Of a stretch of DNA of 64,000 bases, positions 26,208-35,294 are shown piece by piece. Made by a program: the position numbers and the translations under genes. The DNA comes from Rhizobium freirei PRF 81. GTDB taxonomy: Bacteria; Pseudomonadota; Alphaproteobacteria; Rhizobiales; Rhizobiaceae. The stretch lies in contig NZ_AQHN01000094.1 in NCBI RefSeq assembly GCF_000359745.1, forward strand, positions 1-64,000. Direction: 5' to 3'. Each line of letters begins with the position of its first letter. The stretch's first letter is position 1. Under the pieces are notes generated by a model. It was not told where the DNA came from. It did not search any database and saw only the letters and a list, made by a program, of their open reading frames with translations.

Positions 26208-27263
26208 ATGTCCAAAAATCCCATTTCGCGCGTCCGTGCCAAGGGCGATGCCTTCTCGATCGGCGTGACACTCGGACGAGCAAGCGCTTCTGCTTTCCGA
26301 GAGCGCGTCTTGCACACTGAAGAATATCGGGCGTTGGATACCCGGTGGCGCCGATCTGCATATTTGAAGGCTCTCGAAGCTGCGGCGCGCGCAACCTATC
26401 CCCGCTTTGTGCGCGAAATCGAGGGCATCGCCGAAGGCGCCGGTCAAGATTTCGATTCGATCTTCCTCTGGAATTGCCGCGGAGACCTTCGGCTTCCCGA
26501 GGATGTCTCCCCGGCAACAGGGTCGGTTGCTGCCAATGGATGCACGACACTCCTGCTGCCGGCGCAGGACGACCGCCCCGCAATAATTGCCCATAACGAG
26601 GACGGTGACCAAGCGCTCCTCGGCGCCTGCTTTTGGGTTGAAGTCGAGCCGGACGAGGGACCAGCCTGGGCCAGCTTCATGTACCCTGGCATGCTGCCCG
26701 GCCACACGTTTGGCTTCAATGAGATGGGGCTCGTGCAGACGATAAATAACATCACCGCGCATGATCTTCAGCCTGGAGTACCCCGACACATCATCTGCCG
26801 CGCGATCCTCGACTCAAGGTCGTTATGCGATGCGGTAGAAATCCTCAAGCGCAAGGACCGTGCCAGCGGATTCCATCATAATCTCGGCGAGACGAAAACG
26901 CGCCGGCTCGTCTCAATCGAGGCTCCCGCTTCAGGCTGCGCCATTCGGGAGGCCGTCACCCCCCAAGGCCATGCGAACCATTTGATCTTCGAAGAATTCG
27001 CCCAGTTGGAGCAGACCATCAGCGCCTCTTCCCGCGATCGTCAGGCGGCAGTGGACCGGGTTACTGCCGGACAAAGGCTCGCTGAAGACGCAGAAGTCGC
27101 TCTATTCGATGAGACGGTGCCGATCTACAAGAACGGAACAATCGATGGGTCGCAAACTCTGGCGATGGGCGTGTTCGCGCTATCCGCTGACCGGGTTGAT
27201 TGGAGCGTCCATGCTGCCCCCAACGAGTGCGATGTCCTGGGAGGAACGGTGCTAGTCAAGTAG
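26208..27263 (+). CDS. C45-family autoproteolytic acyltransferase or hydrolase, copy 2
   Basis: The 351-residue protein closely follows copy 1 at 5456: both start with KGDAFSIG, contain YPR-VREIEGIAEGAG and AHNEDG, and have FHH near 220. The candidate nucleophile is Cys112 in ANGCTTLLL. Self-cleavage before this Cys would give an N-terminal nucleophile amidase or acyltransferase. It follows the DoeA-like gene on the same strand, and its ribosome site is GAGGAAAG. Pairing with an M24 gene is seen three times in the window, which suggests the two enzymes act on one compound in sequence. Confidence 0.8.
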   Translation: MSKNPISRVRAKGDAFSIGVTLGRASASAFRERVLHTEEYRALDTRWRRSAYLKALEAAARATYPRFVREIEGIAEGAGQDFDSIFLWNCRGDLRLPEDVSPATGSVAANGCTTLLLPAQDDRPAIIAHNEDGDQALLGACFWVEVEPDEGPAWASFMYPGMLPGHTFGFNEMGLVQTINNITAHDLQPGVPRHIICRAILDSRSLCDAVEILKRKDRASGFHHNLGETKTRRLVSIEAPASGCAIREAVTPQGHANHLIFEEFAQLEQTISASSRDRQAAVDRVTAGQRLAEDAEVALFDETVPIYKNGTIDGSQTLAMGVFALSADRVDWSVHAAPNECDVLGGTVLVK

Positions 27264-27673
27264 GCTGGTGATGTTTTGAGGCTGCGCGGACGCTTGCGAT
27301 GGGTGGAGAGTGTGGCCTGACATTCCAATCTCACCTGAGGTGGGCCGGTCCTCAAGCACCCTCGATCCTCGCTTTGTTCTTCAACCTATGTCTCCGCGGT
27401 CGATCCAACCCAATGAGCCGACCGCACGGGTCAAATCAGCAAAGCCTCCACCGATAGCGAATTCCTGCAAAAAGCGAGGAAGATTGCAGGAACCCGGCGT
27501 CACCCCGGAGCGAAATGGTGCGATGAAGCTAGCACCTACAGGCAATATCATCTGAGCGGGTCGGGCAAGCGAAAGCTGTCCTCAAGTCGAGGTTTTGCTG
27601 CTCGCACTTGATCAGGCCCAGGTTCACAGGAAGAAAAGCGCGCAGCTGAAAAGCGGCGACCGAAGGGGTTAAA
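27264..27673. other. Intergenic region without a recognised gene
   Basis: The 410-base gap after the second C45 gene has no supported gene. It should carry the promoter of the aminotransferase operon that begins at 27674. The downstream genes look more GC-rich and more regular in codon use than those upstream, so this may be a junction between segments of different origin. Confidence 0.45.
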
Positions 27674-29077
27674 ATGACCATCAACATCAAAGACATCGCT
27701 GAGAAAGATCGTAACTCGGTCCTGCATCCCTTCACCCAGTTGAAGGACTTTGCGACCGGCAAGCTCGGCGAACCGACGATCGTGGAGACCGGCAAGGGAA
27801 TCCGCATCCAGGATGCGCACGGCAACCAGCTGATCGACGGTTTTGCCGGTCTCTACTGCGTCAATGTCGGCTATGGCCGCACCGAGGTTGCCGAGGCGAT
27901 CTCTCGTCAGGCCTATCGCCTGGCCTATTATCATTCCTATGCCGCGCACACGACCGATGAGTTGGCTATCCTCTCCGACCGCCTCGTCAAGATGGCGCCC
28001 GGCAAGATGAGCAAGGTGTTCTACGGCATGTCCGGTTCGGACGCCAACGAGACCCAGGCCAAGCTCGTCTGGTACTACAACAATCTGCGTGGCAAGCCGA
28101 CGAAGAAGAAGATCATTTCGCGTGAACGCGGCTATCATGGCTGTAGCGTCGTCTCCGGCTCGATGACCGGCATGAGCTTCTATCACGACCATATGGATCT
28201 GCCGCTCCCGCAGATCGATCACGCCGGTGTTCCGCATCACTATTGGGGCGCCAACCCCGGCGAGACCGAACGCGAATTCTCGGCCCGTCGCGCCGCCGAG
28301 CTCGACGAGATGATCGAGACGCTTGGACCGGACAATGTCGGCGCTTTCATCGCCGAGCCGGTGCTTGGCACCGGTGGCATCACGCCACCGCCGGAAGGCT
28401 ATTGGGAAGCAATCCAGGCGGTGCTGAAGAAGCACGACGTGCTGCTGATCGCCGACGAGGTGATCACCGGCTTCGGCCGCACCGGCTCGATGTTCGGTTC
28501 GCAGCACTACGGCATCGAACCCGACCTGATCACGGTCGCCAAGGGCCTGACCTCGGCCTACTTTCCGCTATCGGCTTCGATCGTGGGCGAGAAGGTCTAC
28601 AAGGTCATGGAAGAGGGAGCTGACAAGGTCGGCGCCTTCTCGCATGGCTATACCTATTCCGGGCACCCGATCGGTGCGGCCGCCGCAAACGCGGTGCTCG
28701 ACATCGTCGAAAAGGAAGACCTGCCCGGCAATGCCCGCGAAGTCGGTGCCTATTTCCAGGCCCAGCTCAAGGAGAAGTTCGCGCAGCTGCCGATCGTCGG
28801 TGAAGTGCGTGGTGTTGGCCTGATGGGCGCGATTGAATTCGTTGCCGACCGTGAGAACAAGACCAGGTTTGATCCGTCGCTGAAGGTCGGTGCCCGCGTC
28901 TCCAAGGCTGCTCGAGACCGGGGCCTCATCGCCCGCGCCATGCCGCATGGCGACATCCTCGGCTTCGCGCCGCCGCTCGTCACCACCAAGGCGGAGATCG
29001 ACGAGATCGTCTCGATCGCGGAAAAGGCAGTACGCTGCGTCATCGATGACCTGGTTCTGAACGGTCAGAAAATCTGA
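27674..29077 (+). CDS. Class III omega-amino acid aminotransferase
   Basis: The 467-residue protein is a class III PLP aminotransferase: GFAGLYCVNVGYG, FYGMSGSDANETQAKLVWY, the PLP-binding IADEVITGFGRTG and the Schiff-base Lys in TVAKGLTSAYFP. It belongs to the omega-amino acid:pyruvate branch, acting on substrates such as 4-aminobutyrate, 5-aminovalerate or 2,4-diaminobutyrate. An aldehyde dehydrogenase gene follows, able to oxidise the semialdehyde produced. With the glutaryl-CoA genes at 53-59 kb, 5-aminovalerate to glutarate is one fitting route; with the DoeA-like cluster, a DoeD role is the other. AAGGGG precedes ATG 27674. Confidence 0.87.
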   Translation: MTINIKDIAEKDRNSVLHPFTQLKDFATGKLGEPTIVETGKGIRIQDAHGNQLIDGFAGLYCVNVGYGRTEVAEAISRQAYRLAYYHSYAAHTTDELAILSDRLVKMAPGKMSKVFYGMSGSDANETQAKLVWYYNNLRGKPTKKKIISRERGYHGCSVVSGSMTGMSFYHDHMDLPLPQIDHAGVPHHYWGANPGETEREFSARRAAELDEMIETLGPDNVGAFIAEPVLGTGGITPPPEGYWEAIQAVLKKHDVLLIADEVITGFGRTGSMFGSQHYGIEPDLITVAKGLTSAYFPLSASIVGEKVYKVMEEGADKVGAFSHGYTYSGHPIGAAAANAVLDIVEKEDLPGNAREVGAYFQAQLKEKFAQLPIVGEVRGVGLMGAIEFVADRENKTRFDPSLKVGARVSKAARDRGLIARAMPHGDILGFAPPLVTTKAEIDEIVSIAEKAVRCVIDDLVLNGQKI

Positions 29078-29215
29078 CCGCCAAGCGGTCGGTCGCTCCT
29101 ACCGCAACCAATGCAGTCATGGAAACGAGAACAGGGCAGGGACCTCTCCTTGCCCTGACCGACCAACTCAGCCGCCGCGCAGGTGGCGCATCATCACGCA
29201 AGAGGAAGCCGGCCT

Positions 29216-30625
29216 ATGACCGTTGCCAAACTTCATATCACCACCAGTCTGGCGCCGATCACTGTTTACAGCCCTTATGACGGGTCTGTCCTCGGGACGA
29301 TTGACGCCACGGATGCGAGCGAAATTAACGAACTTCTGGCCCGCGCCCGTCGCGGCGCAGAGCTTTCAGCCAGGCTGCCGAGACATGAGCGCGCGCGCAT
29401 CCTCGAAGGAGCTGCGCGGATCATCGAGAGCCCCCGTGAAGCATTTGCCGAAACCATCGTGCGCGAAGCCGGCAAGACGATCGTCCAGGCGCGCAAGGAA
29501 GTGCTTCGTTGCGTCAATACGTTAAAGCTCTCTGCCGAGGAGGCAAAGCGCAATGCCGGTGAGATCGTACCGTTCGATGCCTATGTCGGCTCGGAACAGC
29601 GTCAGGGCTGGTTCACCCGCGAGCCGCTCGGGATCATCACCGCCATTACACCTTACAACGATCCGCTGAACCTGGTCGCGCACAAGCTCGGTCCGGCGAT
29701 TGCCGGCGGCAATGCGGTTCTGCTGAAACCGTCAAACCTGACGCCGTTCTCCTCGATCAAGCTTGTCGAAGCCTTGGTGGAAGCGGGCTTGCCACCCGAG
29801 ATCATCACCGTCGTTCACGGCGATCGCGAGATCGTCTCGGCTCTCGTCTCCGCGCGTGAGGTTCGCATGGTGTCGTTTACCGGCGGCTTCGCTACCGGAG
29901 AAGCGATCAGCCGCAAGGCGGGCCTTAAGAAACTCGCGATGGAGCTTGGCGGCAATGCGCCGGTCATCGTCATGAACGACTGCGACTTCGACAAGGCGGT
30001 TGAAGGATGCGTCTCCGGCGCCTTCTGGGCAGCCGGTCAGAATTGCATCGGCGCCCAGCGTGTTCTTGTCCAGGCCGAGCTTTATGAGCGCTTCCGCGAT
30101 GCTTTCGTGGCGGCGACGAACAAACTCAAGGCCGGCGATCCGCTGAAGGAGGACACAGATGTCGGTCCGATGATCTCCAAGGAGGTCGCCCAACGCACCG
30201 AAGCAGCCGTCAACGACGCCATCGCCGCCGGCGCGAAGTTGCTCTGCGGCCACAAACGCGAAGGGTCGCTCTATCACCCGACGGTGCTGGAAGGTACGCC
30301 GGTGACCTGCCGCCTGTGGCACGAAGAAGTGTTTGCGCCCGTGGTCATGCTTGCACCGTTCGAGACGCTCGATGAAGCGGTCGAGCTGGCCAATGAACCC
30401 GAATACAGCCTGCACGCCGGCATCTTCACCAGCAACCTCAATGTCGCACTTGACGCCGCAGCCAGGATCGAAGCTGGCGGCGTGATGATCAACGACTCCT
30501 CAGACTACCGCTTCGATGCCATGCCATTCGGCGGCTCCAAATACGGCAGCATGGGCCGGGAAGGCGTGCGCTTCGCCTATGAAGAGATGACCCAGCCAAA
30601 GGTCGTTTGTATCAACCGTGGGTAA
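29216..30625 (+). CDS. NAD(P)-dependent aldehyde dehydrogenase
   Basis: The 469-residue protein has the full aldehyde dehydrogenase set: Asn in TPYNDPLN, the cofactor loop SFTGGFATGEAI, the general base Glu in MELGGNAPVIV, and the nucleophile Cys in AAGQNCIGAQ. It oxidises an aldehyde to a carboxylate. It follows the class III aminotransferase gene and probably takes its semialdehyde product (glutarate, succinate or aspartate semialdehyde). Length is normal. ATG 29216 with AGAGGAAG upstream was chosen over the open frame from 29183. A separate gabD-type remnant lies at 36818-37290. Confidence 0.87.
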   Translation: MTVAKLHITTSLAPITVYSPYDGSVLGTIDATDASEINELLARARRGAELSARLPRHERARILEGAARIIESPREAFAETIVREAGKTIVQARKEVLRCVNTLKLSAEEAKRNAGEIVPFDAYVGSEQRQGWFTREPLGIITAITPYNDPLNLVAHKLGPAIAGGNAVLLKPSNLTPFSSIKLVEALVEAGLPPEIITVVHGDREIVSALVSAREVRMVSFTGGFATGEAISRKAGLKKLAMELGGNAPVIVMNDCDFDKAVEGCVSGAFWAAGQNCIGAQRVLVQAELYERFRDAFVAATNKLKAGDPLKEDTDVGPMISKEVAQRTEAAVNDAIAAGAKLLCGHKREGSLYHPTVLEGTPVTCRLWHEEVFAPVVMLAPFETLDEAVELANEPEYSLHAGIFTSNLNVALDAAARIEAGGVMINDSSDYRFDAMPFGGSKYGSMGREGVRFAYEEMTQPKVVCINRG

Positions 30626-30729
30626 AGGGACCTAGCAGCCGTTTGATACCGCTGCCGGACTTTCGAACCCAAGTGAATGAATCCAGGCGGCGCCTCGGCG
30701 CCGCAACAGCCGAACCTGATGGGGGGAGA

Positions 30730-31428
30730 ATGAACAAAATCTTCGACAATCCGACGTCAGCACTTGAGGGCTTGCTGTTCGACGGCATGTTCATCGCGGC
30801 GGGTGGCTTTGGCCTTTGCGGCATTCCGGAGCTGTTGATCGATGCGATCCGCAAAGCTGGCACCAAGGACCTGACAATCGCGTCGAACAATTGCGGTGTT
30901 GACGACTTCGGCCTTGGCGTGCTGCTGACGACCAGGCAGATCCGGAAGATGATCTCGTCCTATGTCGGTGAGAACGCCGAGTTCATGCGGCAATATCTGA
31001 GCGGTGAACTCGAGCTCGAGTTCAACCCCCAGGGAACACTTGCCGAGCGCATGCGCGCCGGCGGCGCCGGCATTGCCGGCTTCTACACCAAGACCGGCGT
31101 CGGCACCGTCGTCGCGAAAGGAAAAGAACTCAAGGTCTTTGATGGAGAGGTCTTCGTTCTCGAGACTGGAATCGTCGCCGACCTGTCGATCGTCAAGGCC
31201 TGGAAGGCGGATACCTCGGGCAATCTCGTCTTCCGCAAGACGGCCCGCAACTTCAATCCGCCGGCCGCCACATGCGGCAAGATCTGTGTCGCTGAAGTCG
31301 AGGAAATCGTCCCGGTCGGCAGCCTGGATCCCGATCACATCCATGTGCCGGGGATCTACGTGCATCGCCTGATCCAGGGTCAGCACGGGAAACGCATCGA
31401 ACAGCGCACCACGCGCGCGGCGGCTTGA
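30730..31428 (+). CDS. 3-oxoacid CoA-transferase, subunit A
   Basis: The 232-residue protein is a family I CoA-transferase alpha subunit: IAAGGFGLCGIPELLI near the N-terminus, SNNCGVDDFGLG, and GAGIAGFYTKTGVGT. With the beta subunit directly downstream (16 bases) it moves CoA between acids, for example from succinyl-CoA to acetoacetate or another short acid. ATG 30730 follows GGGGGGAG; the longer frame from 30607 overlaps the previous gene. The thiolase gene after the pair suggests acetoacetate or a similar 3-oxoacid is the acceptor. Confidence 0.9.
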   Translation: MNKIFDNPTSALEGLLFDGMFIAAGGFGLCGIPELLIDAIRKAGTKDLTIASNNCGVDDFGLGVLLTTRQIRKMISSYVGENAEFMRQYLSGELELEFNPQGTLAERMRAGGAGIAGFYTKTGVGTVVAKGKELKVFDGEVFVLETGIVADLSIVKAWKADTSGNLVFRKTARNFNPPAATCGKICVAEVEEIVPVGSLDPDHIHVPGIYVHRLIQGQHGKRIEQRTTRAAA

Positions 31429-31444
31429 GGCTGGGGAGAAACAC

Positions 31445-32074
31445 ATGGCCTGGGACAGAAACCAGATGGCGGCGCGCGCTGCACGCGAACTTCAAGACGG
31501 CACCTACGTCAATCTCGGCATCGGCATCCCGACGCTGGTCGCCAACTACATCCCTGACGGCGTCCACGTGACGCTGCAGTCGGAGAATGGCCTGCTCGGC
31601 ATCGGTCCCTTTCCGTCCGAGGGTGAGATCGATGCCGATCTGATCAATGCCGGCAAGCAGACGGTGACGGCACTGCCGCATTCCGCCTTCTTCGATTCAG
31701 CGCAGAGCTTCGCGATGATCCGCGGCGGCAAGATCGCGATGGCGATCCTGGGCGCGATGGAGGTAGCCGAGAACGGTGACCTCGCCAACTGGATGATCCC
31801 CGGCAAGCTCGTCAAGGGCATGGGTGGCGCGATGGATCTGGTTGCTGGTGTGAAGCGGGTGGTGGTCGTCATGGACCACACCAACAAATCAGGCGAATCC
31901 AAGGTGCTGAAGGCCTGCACCCTGCCGCTGACCGGACAAAGCGTCGTCGATCGGATCATCACCAATCTCGGTGTGCTCGACGTCGTCGATGGCGGACTGA
32001 AGCTGGTCGAGCTTGCCGAGGGCGTCACCGACGGCGAGATCCGCAGCGCCACCGAGGCGACCATCGTCAACTAG
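31445..32074 (+). CDS. 3-oxoacid CoA-transferase, subunit B
   Basis: The 209-residue beta subunit carries the catalytic glutamate in LQSENGLLGIG and the family stretch GIGIPTLVANYIP. It completes the CoA-transferase with the preceding gene. GGGGAGA precedes ATG 31445. The thiolase gene follows 70 bases later, suggesting one operon that turns a 3-oxoacid into acetyl-CoA. Confidence 0.92.
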   Translation: MAWDRNQMAARAARELQDGTYVNLGIGIPTLVANYIPDGVHVTLQSENGLLGIGPFPSEGEIDADLINAGKQTVTALPHSAFFDSAQSFAMIRGGKIAMAILGAMEVAENGDLANWMIPGKLVKGMGGAMDLVAGVKRVVVVMDHTNKSGESKVLKACTLPLTGQSVVDRIITNLGVLDVVDGGLKLVELAEGVTDGEIRSATEATIVN

Positions 32075-32144
32075 GCCTGAGCCTTTTGCCGAGTAGCTGG
32101 AGCCGGCCTGTGCCGGCTTCGCGAGGACCATAGAGGAGACCACC

Positions 32145-33278
32145 ATGAGCATCCCATCGATCGTCATCGCCAGTGCTGGCCGCACCGCGGTCGGATCCTT
32201 CAACGGCGCCTTCGGCAACACGCCGGCGCATGAGCTCGGTGCTGCCGTCATCAAGGGCGTACTTGAGCGCGCGGGCGTCGAAGCGGGTGAAGTCGACGAG
32301 GTGATCCTCGGCCAGGTGCTGCAGGCTGGCGAGGGCCAGAATCCGGCGCGCCAGGCAGCGATGAAGGCGGGTGTCCCACAGGAAAAGACCGCCTGGGGCA
32401 TGAACCAGCTCTGTGGCTCGGGCCTTCGCGCCGTCGCGCTCGGCATGCAGCAGATTGCAACCGGTGATGCGGATATCATCGTCGCTGGCGGCATGAAGAT
32501 GGGCGACTTCAAGATGATCGACACGATGATCAAGGACGGCCTGACCGACGCCTTCTACGGTTATCATATGGGCATCACCGCCGAGAACGTCGCCCGTCAG
32601 TGGCAGCTCAGCCGCGAGGAGCAGGATGCGTTCGCACTCGCCTCGCAGAACCAGGCCGAGGCCGCACAGAAGGCTGGGCGTTTCGCCGACGAGATCATTC
32701 CCTTCATCGTCAATGGCCGCAAGGGCGACGTCACCGTCGACCAGGACGAATATATCCGCCACGGCGCAACGCTCGACCAGATGACCAAGCTGCGTCCGGC
32801 CTTCGACAAGGAAGGCACGGTCACCGCCGGCAACGCCTCCGGCCTCAATGACGGCGCCGCCGCCACCCTGCTGATGAGCGAAGCGCAGGCTTCCAAGCGC
32901 GGCATCCAGCCGCTTGCGCGCATCGTCTCCTGGGCAACGGCCGGCGTCGACCCGCAGGTCATGGGCACCGGCCCTATCCCGGCTTCGCGCAAGGCGCTGG
33001 CCAGAGCCGGCTGGGCGATCGGCGATGTCGAGCTGGTCGAGGCCAACGAGGCTTTCGCGGCGCAGGCCTGCGCGGTCAACAAGGACCTCGGCTGGGATCC
33101 TGGCATCGTCAATGTCAATGGTGGCGCCATCGCCATCGGCCATCCGATCGGTGCCTCCGGCGCCCGCGTGCTCAACACGCTGCTCTTCGAAATGAAGCGC
33201 CGCGGCGCCAGGAAACGTCTGGCAACGCTCTGCATCGGCGGCGGCATGGGTGTCGCCATGTGCGTGGAAGCGATGTGA
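32145..33278 (+). CDS. Acetyl-CoA acetyltransferase-type thiolase
   Basis: The 377-residue thiolase has the acyl-accepting Cys in NQLCGSGLRAV, GHPIGASGAR with its His, and the second Cys in CIGGGMGVAM. It splits acetoacetyl-CoA to two acetyl-CoA in catabolism. It lies downstream of the CoA-transferase pair. Together with the Hbd and glutaryl-CoA dehydrogenase genes at 55-59 kb it could finish glutaryl-CoA breakdown. GGAGACC precedes ATG 32145. Confidence 0.93.
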   Translation: MSIPSIVIASAGRTAVGSFNGAFGNTPAHELGAAVIKGVLERAGVEAGEVDEVILGQVLQAGEGQNPARQAAMKAGVPQEKTAWGMNQLCGSGLRAVALGMQQIATGDADIIVAGGMKMGDFKMIDTMIKDGLTDAFYGYHMGITAENVARQWQLSREEQDAFALASQNQAEAAQKAGRFADEIIPFIVNGRKGDVTVDQDEYIRHGATLDQMTKLRPAFDKEGTVTAGNASGLNDGAAATLLMSEAQASKRGIQPLARIVSWATAGVDPQVMGTGPIPASRKALARAGWAIGDVELVEANEAFAAQACAVNKDLGWDPGIVNVNGGAIAIGHPIGASGARVLNTLLFEMKRRGARKRLATLCIGGGMGVAMCVEAM

Positions 33279-33290
33279 GGAGGCAGGGCC

Positions 33291-33788
33291 ATGGCCTCCG
33301 CCGAGTACCGTCTCTGCGACGTATCGCTCGACCGGTCGTTCGCTGGCCGGGACGCGAGAATTGAGCGGGAGCAAGCGCTCGCGGTTATCGACCTCTTGGA
33401 ATCCAACACCTTCATTCCGGTCGGTCACGATGGCGGGCCATACCGCCTCACGATTGCGGCGGCCGACGGGCGCCTCGCGTTACATGTCGCCGATGCCCAT
33501 GGCGAGCATGTCGTCAGTCACTACCTGTCGCTGACGCCGTTCCGCCGATTGCTGAAAGACTACACCCGCATCTGTGAGAGCTACTACGACGCCATCCGCC
33601 ACCCAGGCCCTGAACGGCTTGAGGCGATCGATATGGGCCGGCGCGGCGTCCATAACGAGGCAGCCGAACTGCTGAAAAGCCGGCTGTCAGCGAAAGTGAA
33701 CATCGACAACGACACCGCCCGCCGGCTGTTCACACTGATCTACGCCCTGCTCGTGCGCAATGCCGACCGTCGAGTTCTGCTGAGCTGA
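33291..33788 (+). CDS. UPF0262 family protein
   Basis: The 165-residue protein matches the alphaproteobacterial UPF0262 family by its opening RLCDVSLD, the ATCH-like acidic middle and the closing NIDNDTARRLFTLIYALL. No function is known. The gene starts 13 bases after the thiolase gene with GGAGGC upstream and is followed by glutamate dehydrogenase, so it is part of the same operon. Its usual chromosomal place is elsewhere in rhizobia, so this copy in a catabolic operon is somewhat unexpected. Confidence 0.75.
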   Translation: MASAEYRLCDVSLDRSFAGRDARIEREQALAVIDLLESNTFIPVGHDGGPYRLTIAAADGRLALHVADAHGEHVVSHYLSLTPFRRLLKDYTRICESYYDAIRHPGPERLEAIDMGRRGVHNEAAELLKSRLSAKVNIDNDTARRLFTLIYALLVRNADRRVLLS

Positions 33789-33832
33789 CACAGCTTCGGC
33801 CCGAAACTTTCCCACCAAGGAGGAACACCCCA

Positions 33833-35278
33833 GTGAACGCAATACCACAACGCAACGTGCAAGCCGGAGAAACCAGCTCCGCAGGCTTCCTGGATAGCGT
33901 TGACCAAAACTTCCGTCATGCCATGACATTCCTCGACCTGCCGGAAGGCCTGTCGGAGCGGATCATGCAGTGCAACTCGACCTACACGGTTCGGTTCGGC
34001 GTCCGCCTGCGGGGTCGCATGTACAGCTTTATCGGCTGGCGCTCGGTCCATAGCGAGCACTGCGAGCCGGTGAAGGGCGGCATTCGCTATGCGTCGAATG
34101 CCGATGCTGAAGAGGTCGAGGCCCTGGCAGCGCTGATGACGCTCAAATGCTCGCTGGTCGATGTGCCGTTCGGCGGCTCGAAGGGCGCGCTAAAGATCGA
34201 TCCGCGCGAATGGACGCCGCAGGAGCTCGAGCGCATCACCCGCCGCTTCACCCAGGAACTCAACAAGCGCGGCCTGATCGGCCCCGGCGTCAACGTCCCG
34301 GCACCCGACATCGGCACCGGCGAGCGGGAAATGGCCTGGATGATGGACGAGTTCCGCCGCGCCAATCCGACCGATGTCATCAACGCGCGCGCCTGCGTCA
34401 CCGGCAAGCCGCTGTCGAAGGGCGGTATTGCCGGCCGCACCGAGGCAACCGGCCGAGGCGTGCAGTTCGCCATCCAGAGCTATCTCCGCGATCCGCGCAC
34501 TGCCGGCCTGAACGGCAAGCGCGATCTGAAGGGTGCTGCAATCATCGTCCAGGGCTTCGGCAATGTCGGCTACCATGCGGCAAAGTTCGTCTCTGAAGAA
34601 GACGGTGCCCGGGTGACGATTGTTGCCGAACGCGACGGCTATGTCGCCAACGCCGATGGTCTTGCGATCGAGGCGCTGAAGCAGCATCATATCAAGACCG
34701 GCAGCATTCTCGGCTTCGAAGACGCCACCTCGTTTGCCGGCGATATGACGGGCATTGCGCAGCCATGCGACGTCCTCATTCCGGCGGCCATGGAGAATGC
34801 CATCCATGCGGGCAATGCAGACCGCATCAAGGCAAATTTGGTCGTCGAGGCGGCCAACGGCCCGATCACCTTCGAGGCTGACAAGGTGCTTCGCACCCGA
34901 GGGATCACCGTTCTTCCCGATCTTTACGTCAATGCCGGCGGTGTCGTCGTCAGCTACTTCGAGTGGGTAAAGAACCTGACGCATATTCCCTTCGGTCTGA
35001 TGGAACGGCGCCGGCGCGAGCGGCGCAACCAGACCATCGCAATGGCGCTGGAACGCATGACCGGCAAGGAATTCCCCGCCGATATCCGCGATGAATTCCT
35101 CGAAGGCGGCGCCGAGATCGACCTCGTCCGGTCCGGCCTCGAAGACGTCATGCGCAGCACCTGGACACGGATCGCCGACCTCATCGAACAGCAACCGGAA
35201 CTCGGTGACTACCGGACCGCCGCCTATGTCGCGTCGATCCGGCAGATCGCCGATGCTTATGAAGCGATAGGAATCTGA
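33833..35278 (+). CDS. gdhA: Glutamate dehydrogenase (Glu/Leu/Phe/Val dehydrogenase family)
   Basis: The 481-residue protein has the ELFV dehydrogenase substrate region (PVKGGIRYASNADAEEV, then LKCSLVDVPFGGSKGAL with the active Lys) and a Rossmann domain (IIVQGFGNVGYHAA near 238). It converts glutamate and NAD(P) to 2-oxoglutarate, ammonium and NAD(P)H, or the reverse. GTG 33833 follows AAGGAGG. In this operon it would regenerate 2-oxoglutarate or glutamate for the aminotransferase. An IS701 element begins 16 bases after its stop. Confidence 0.9.
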   Translation: MNAIPQRNVQAGETSSAGFLDSVDQNFRHAMTFLDLPEGLSERIMQCNSTYTVRFGVRLRGRMYSFIGWRSVHSEHCEPVKGGIRYASNADAEEVEALAALMTLKCSLVDVPFGGSKGALKIDPREWTPQELERITRRFTQELNKRGLIGPGVNVPAPDIGTGEREMAWMMDEFRRANPTDVINARACVTGKPLSKGGIAGRTEATGRGVQFAIQSYLRDPRTAGLNGKRDLKGAAIIVQGFGNVGYHAAKFVSEEDGARVTIVAERDGYVANADGLAIEALKQHHIKTGSILGFEDATSFAGDMTGIAQPCDVLIPAAMENAIHAGNADRIKANLVVEAANGPITFEADKVLRTRGITVLPDLYVNAGGVVVSYFEWVKNLTHIPFGLMERRRRERRNQTIAMALERMTGKEFPADIRDEFLEGGAEIDLVRSGLEDVMRSTWTRIADLIEQQPELGDYRTAAYVASIRQIADAYEAIGI

Positions 35279-35294
35279 TCAATTGCCTGCCTAG

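Noticed and set aside
16828..30625. Ectoine biosynthesis (ectABC)
   Set aside because: No acetyltransferase or cupin-type ectoine synthase is present; the genes match the degradation side only.
27548..33428. Long minus-strand open frames (319 and 453 codons) opposite the aminotransferase and thiolase genes
   Set aside because: They are antisense shadows in GC-rich coding DNA; the plus strand has clear family motifs and ribosome sites.
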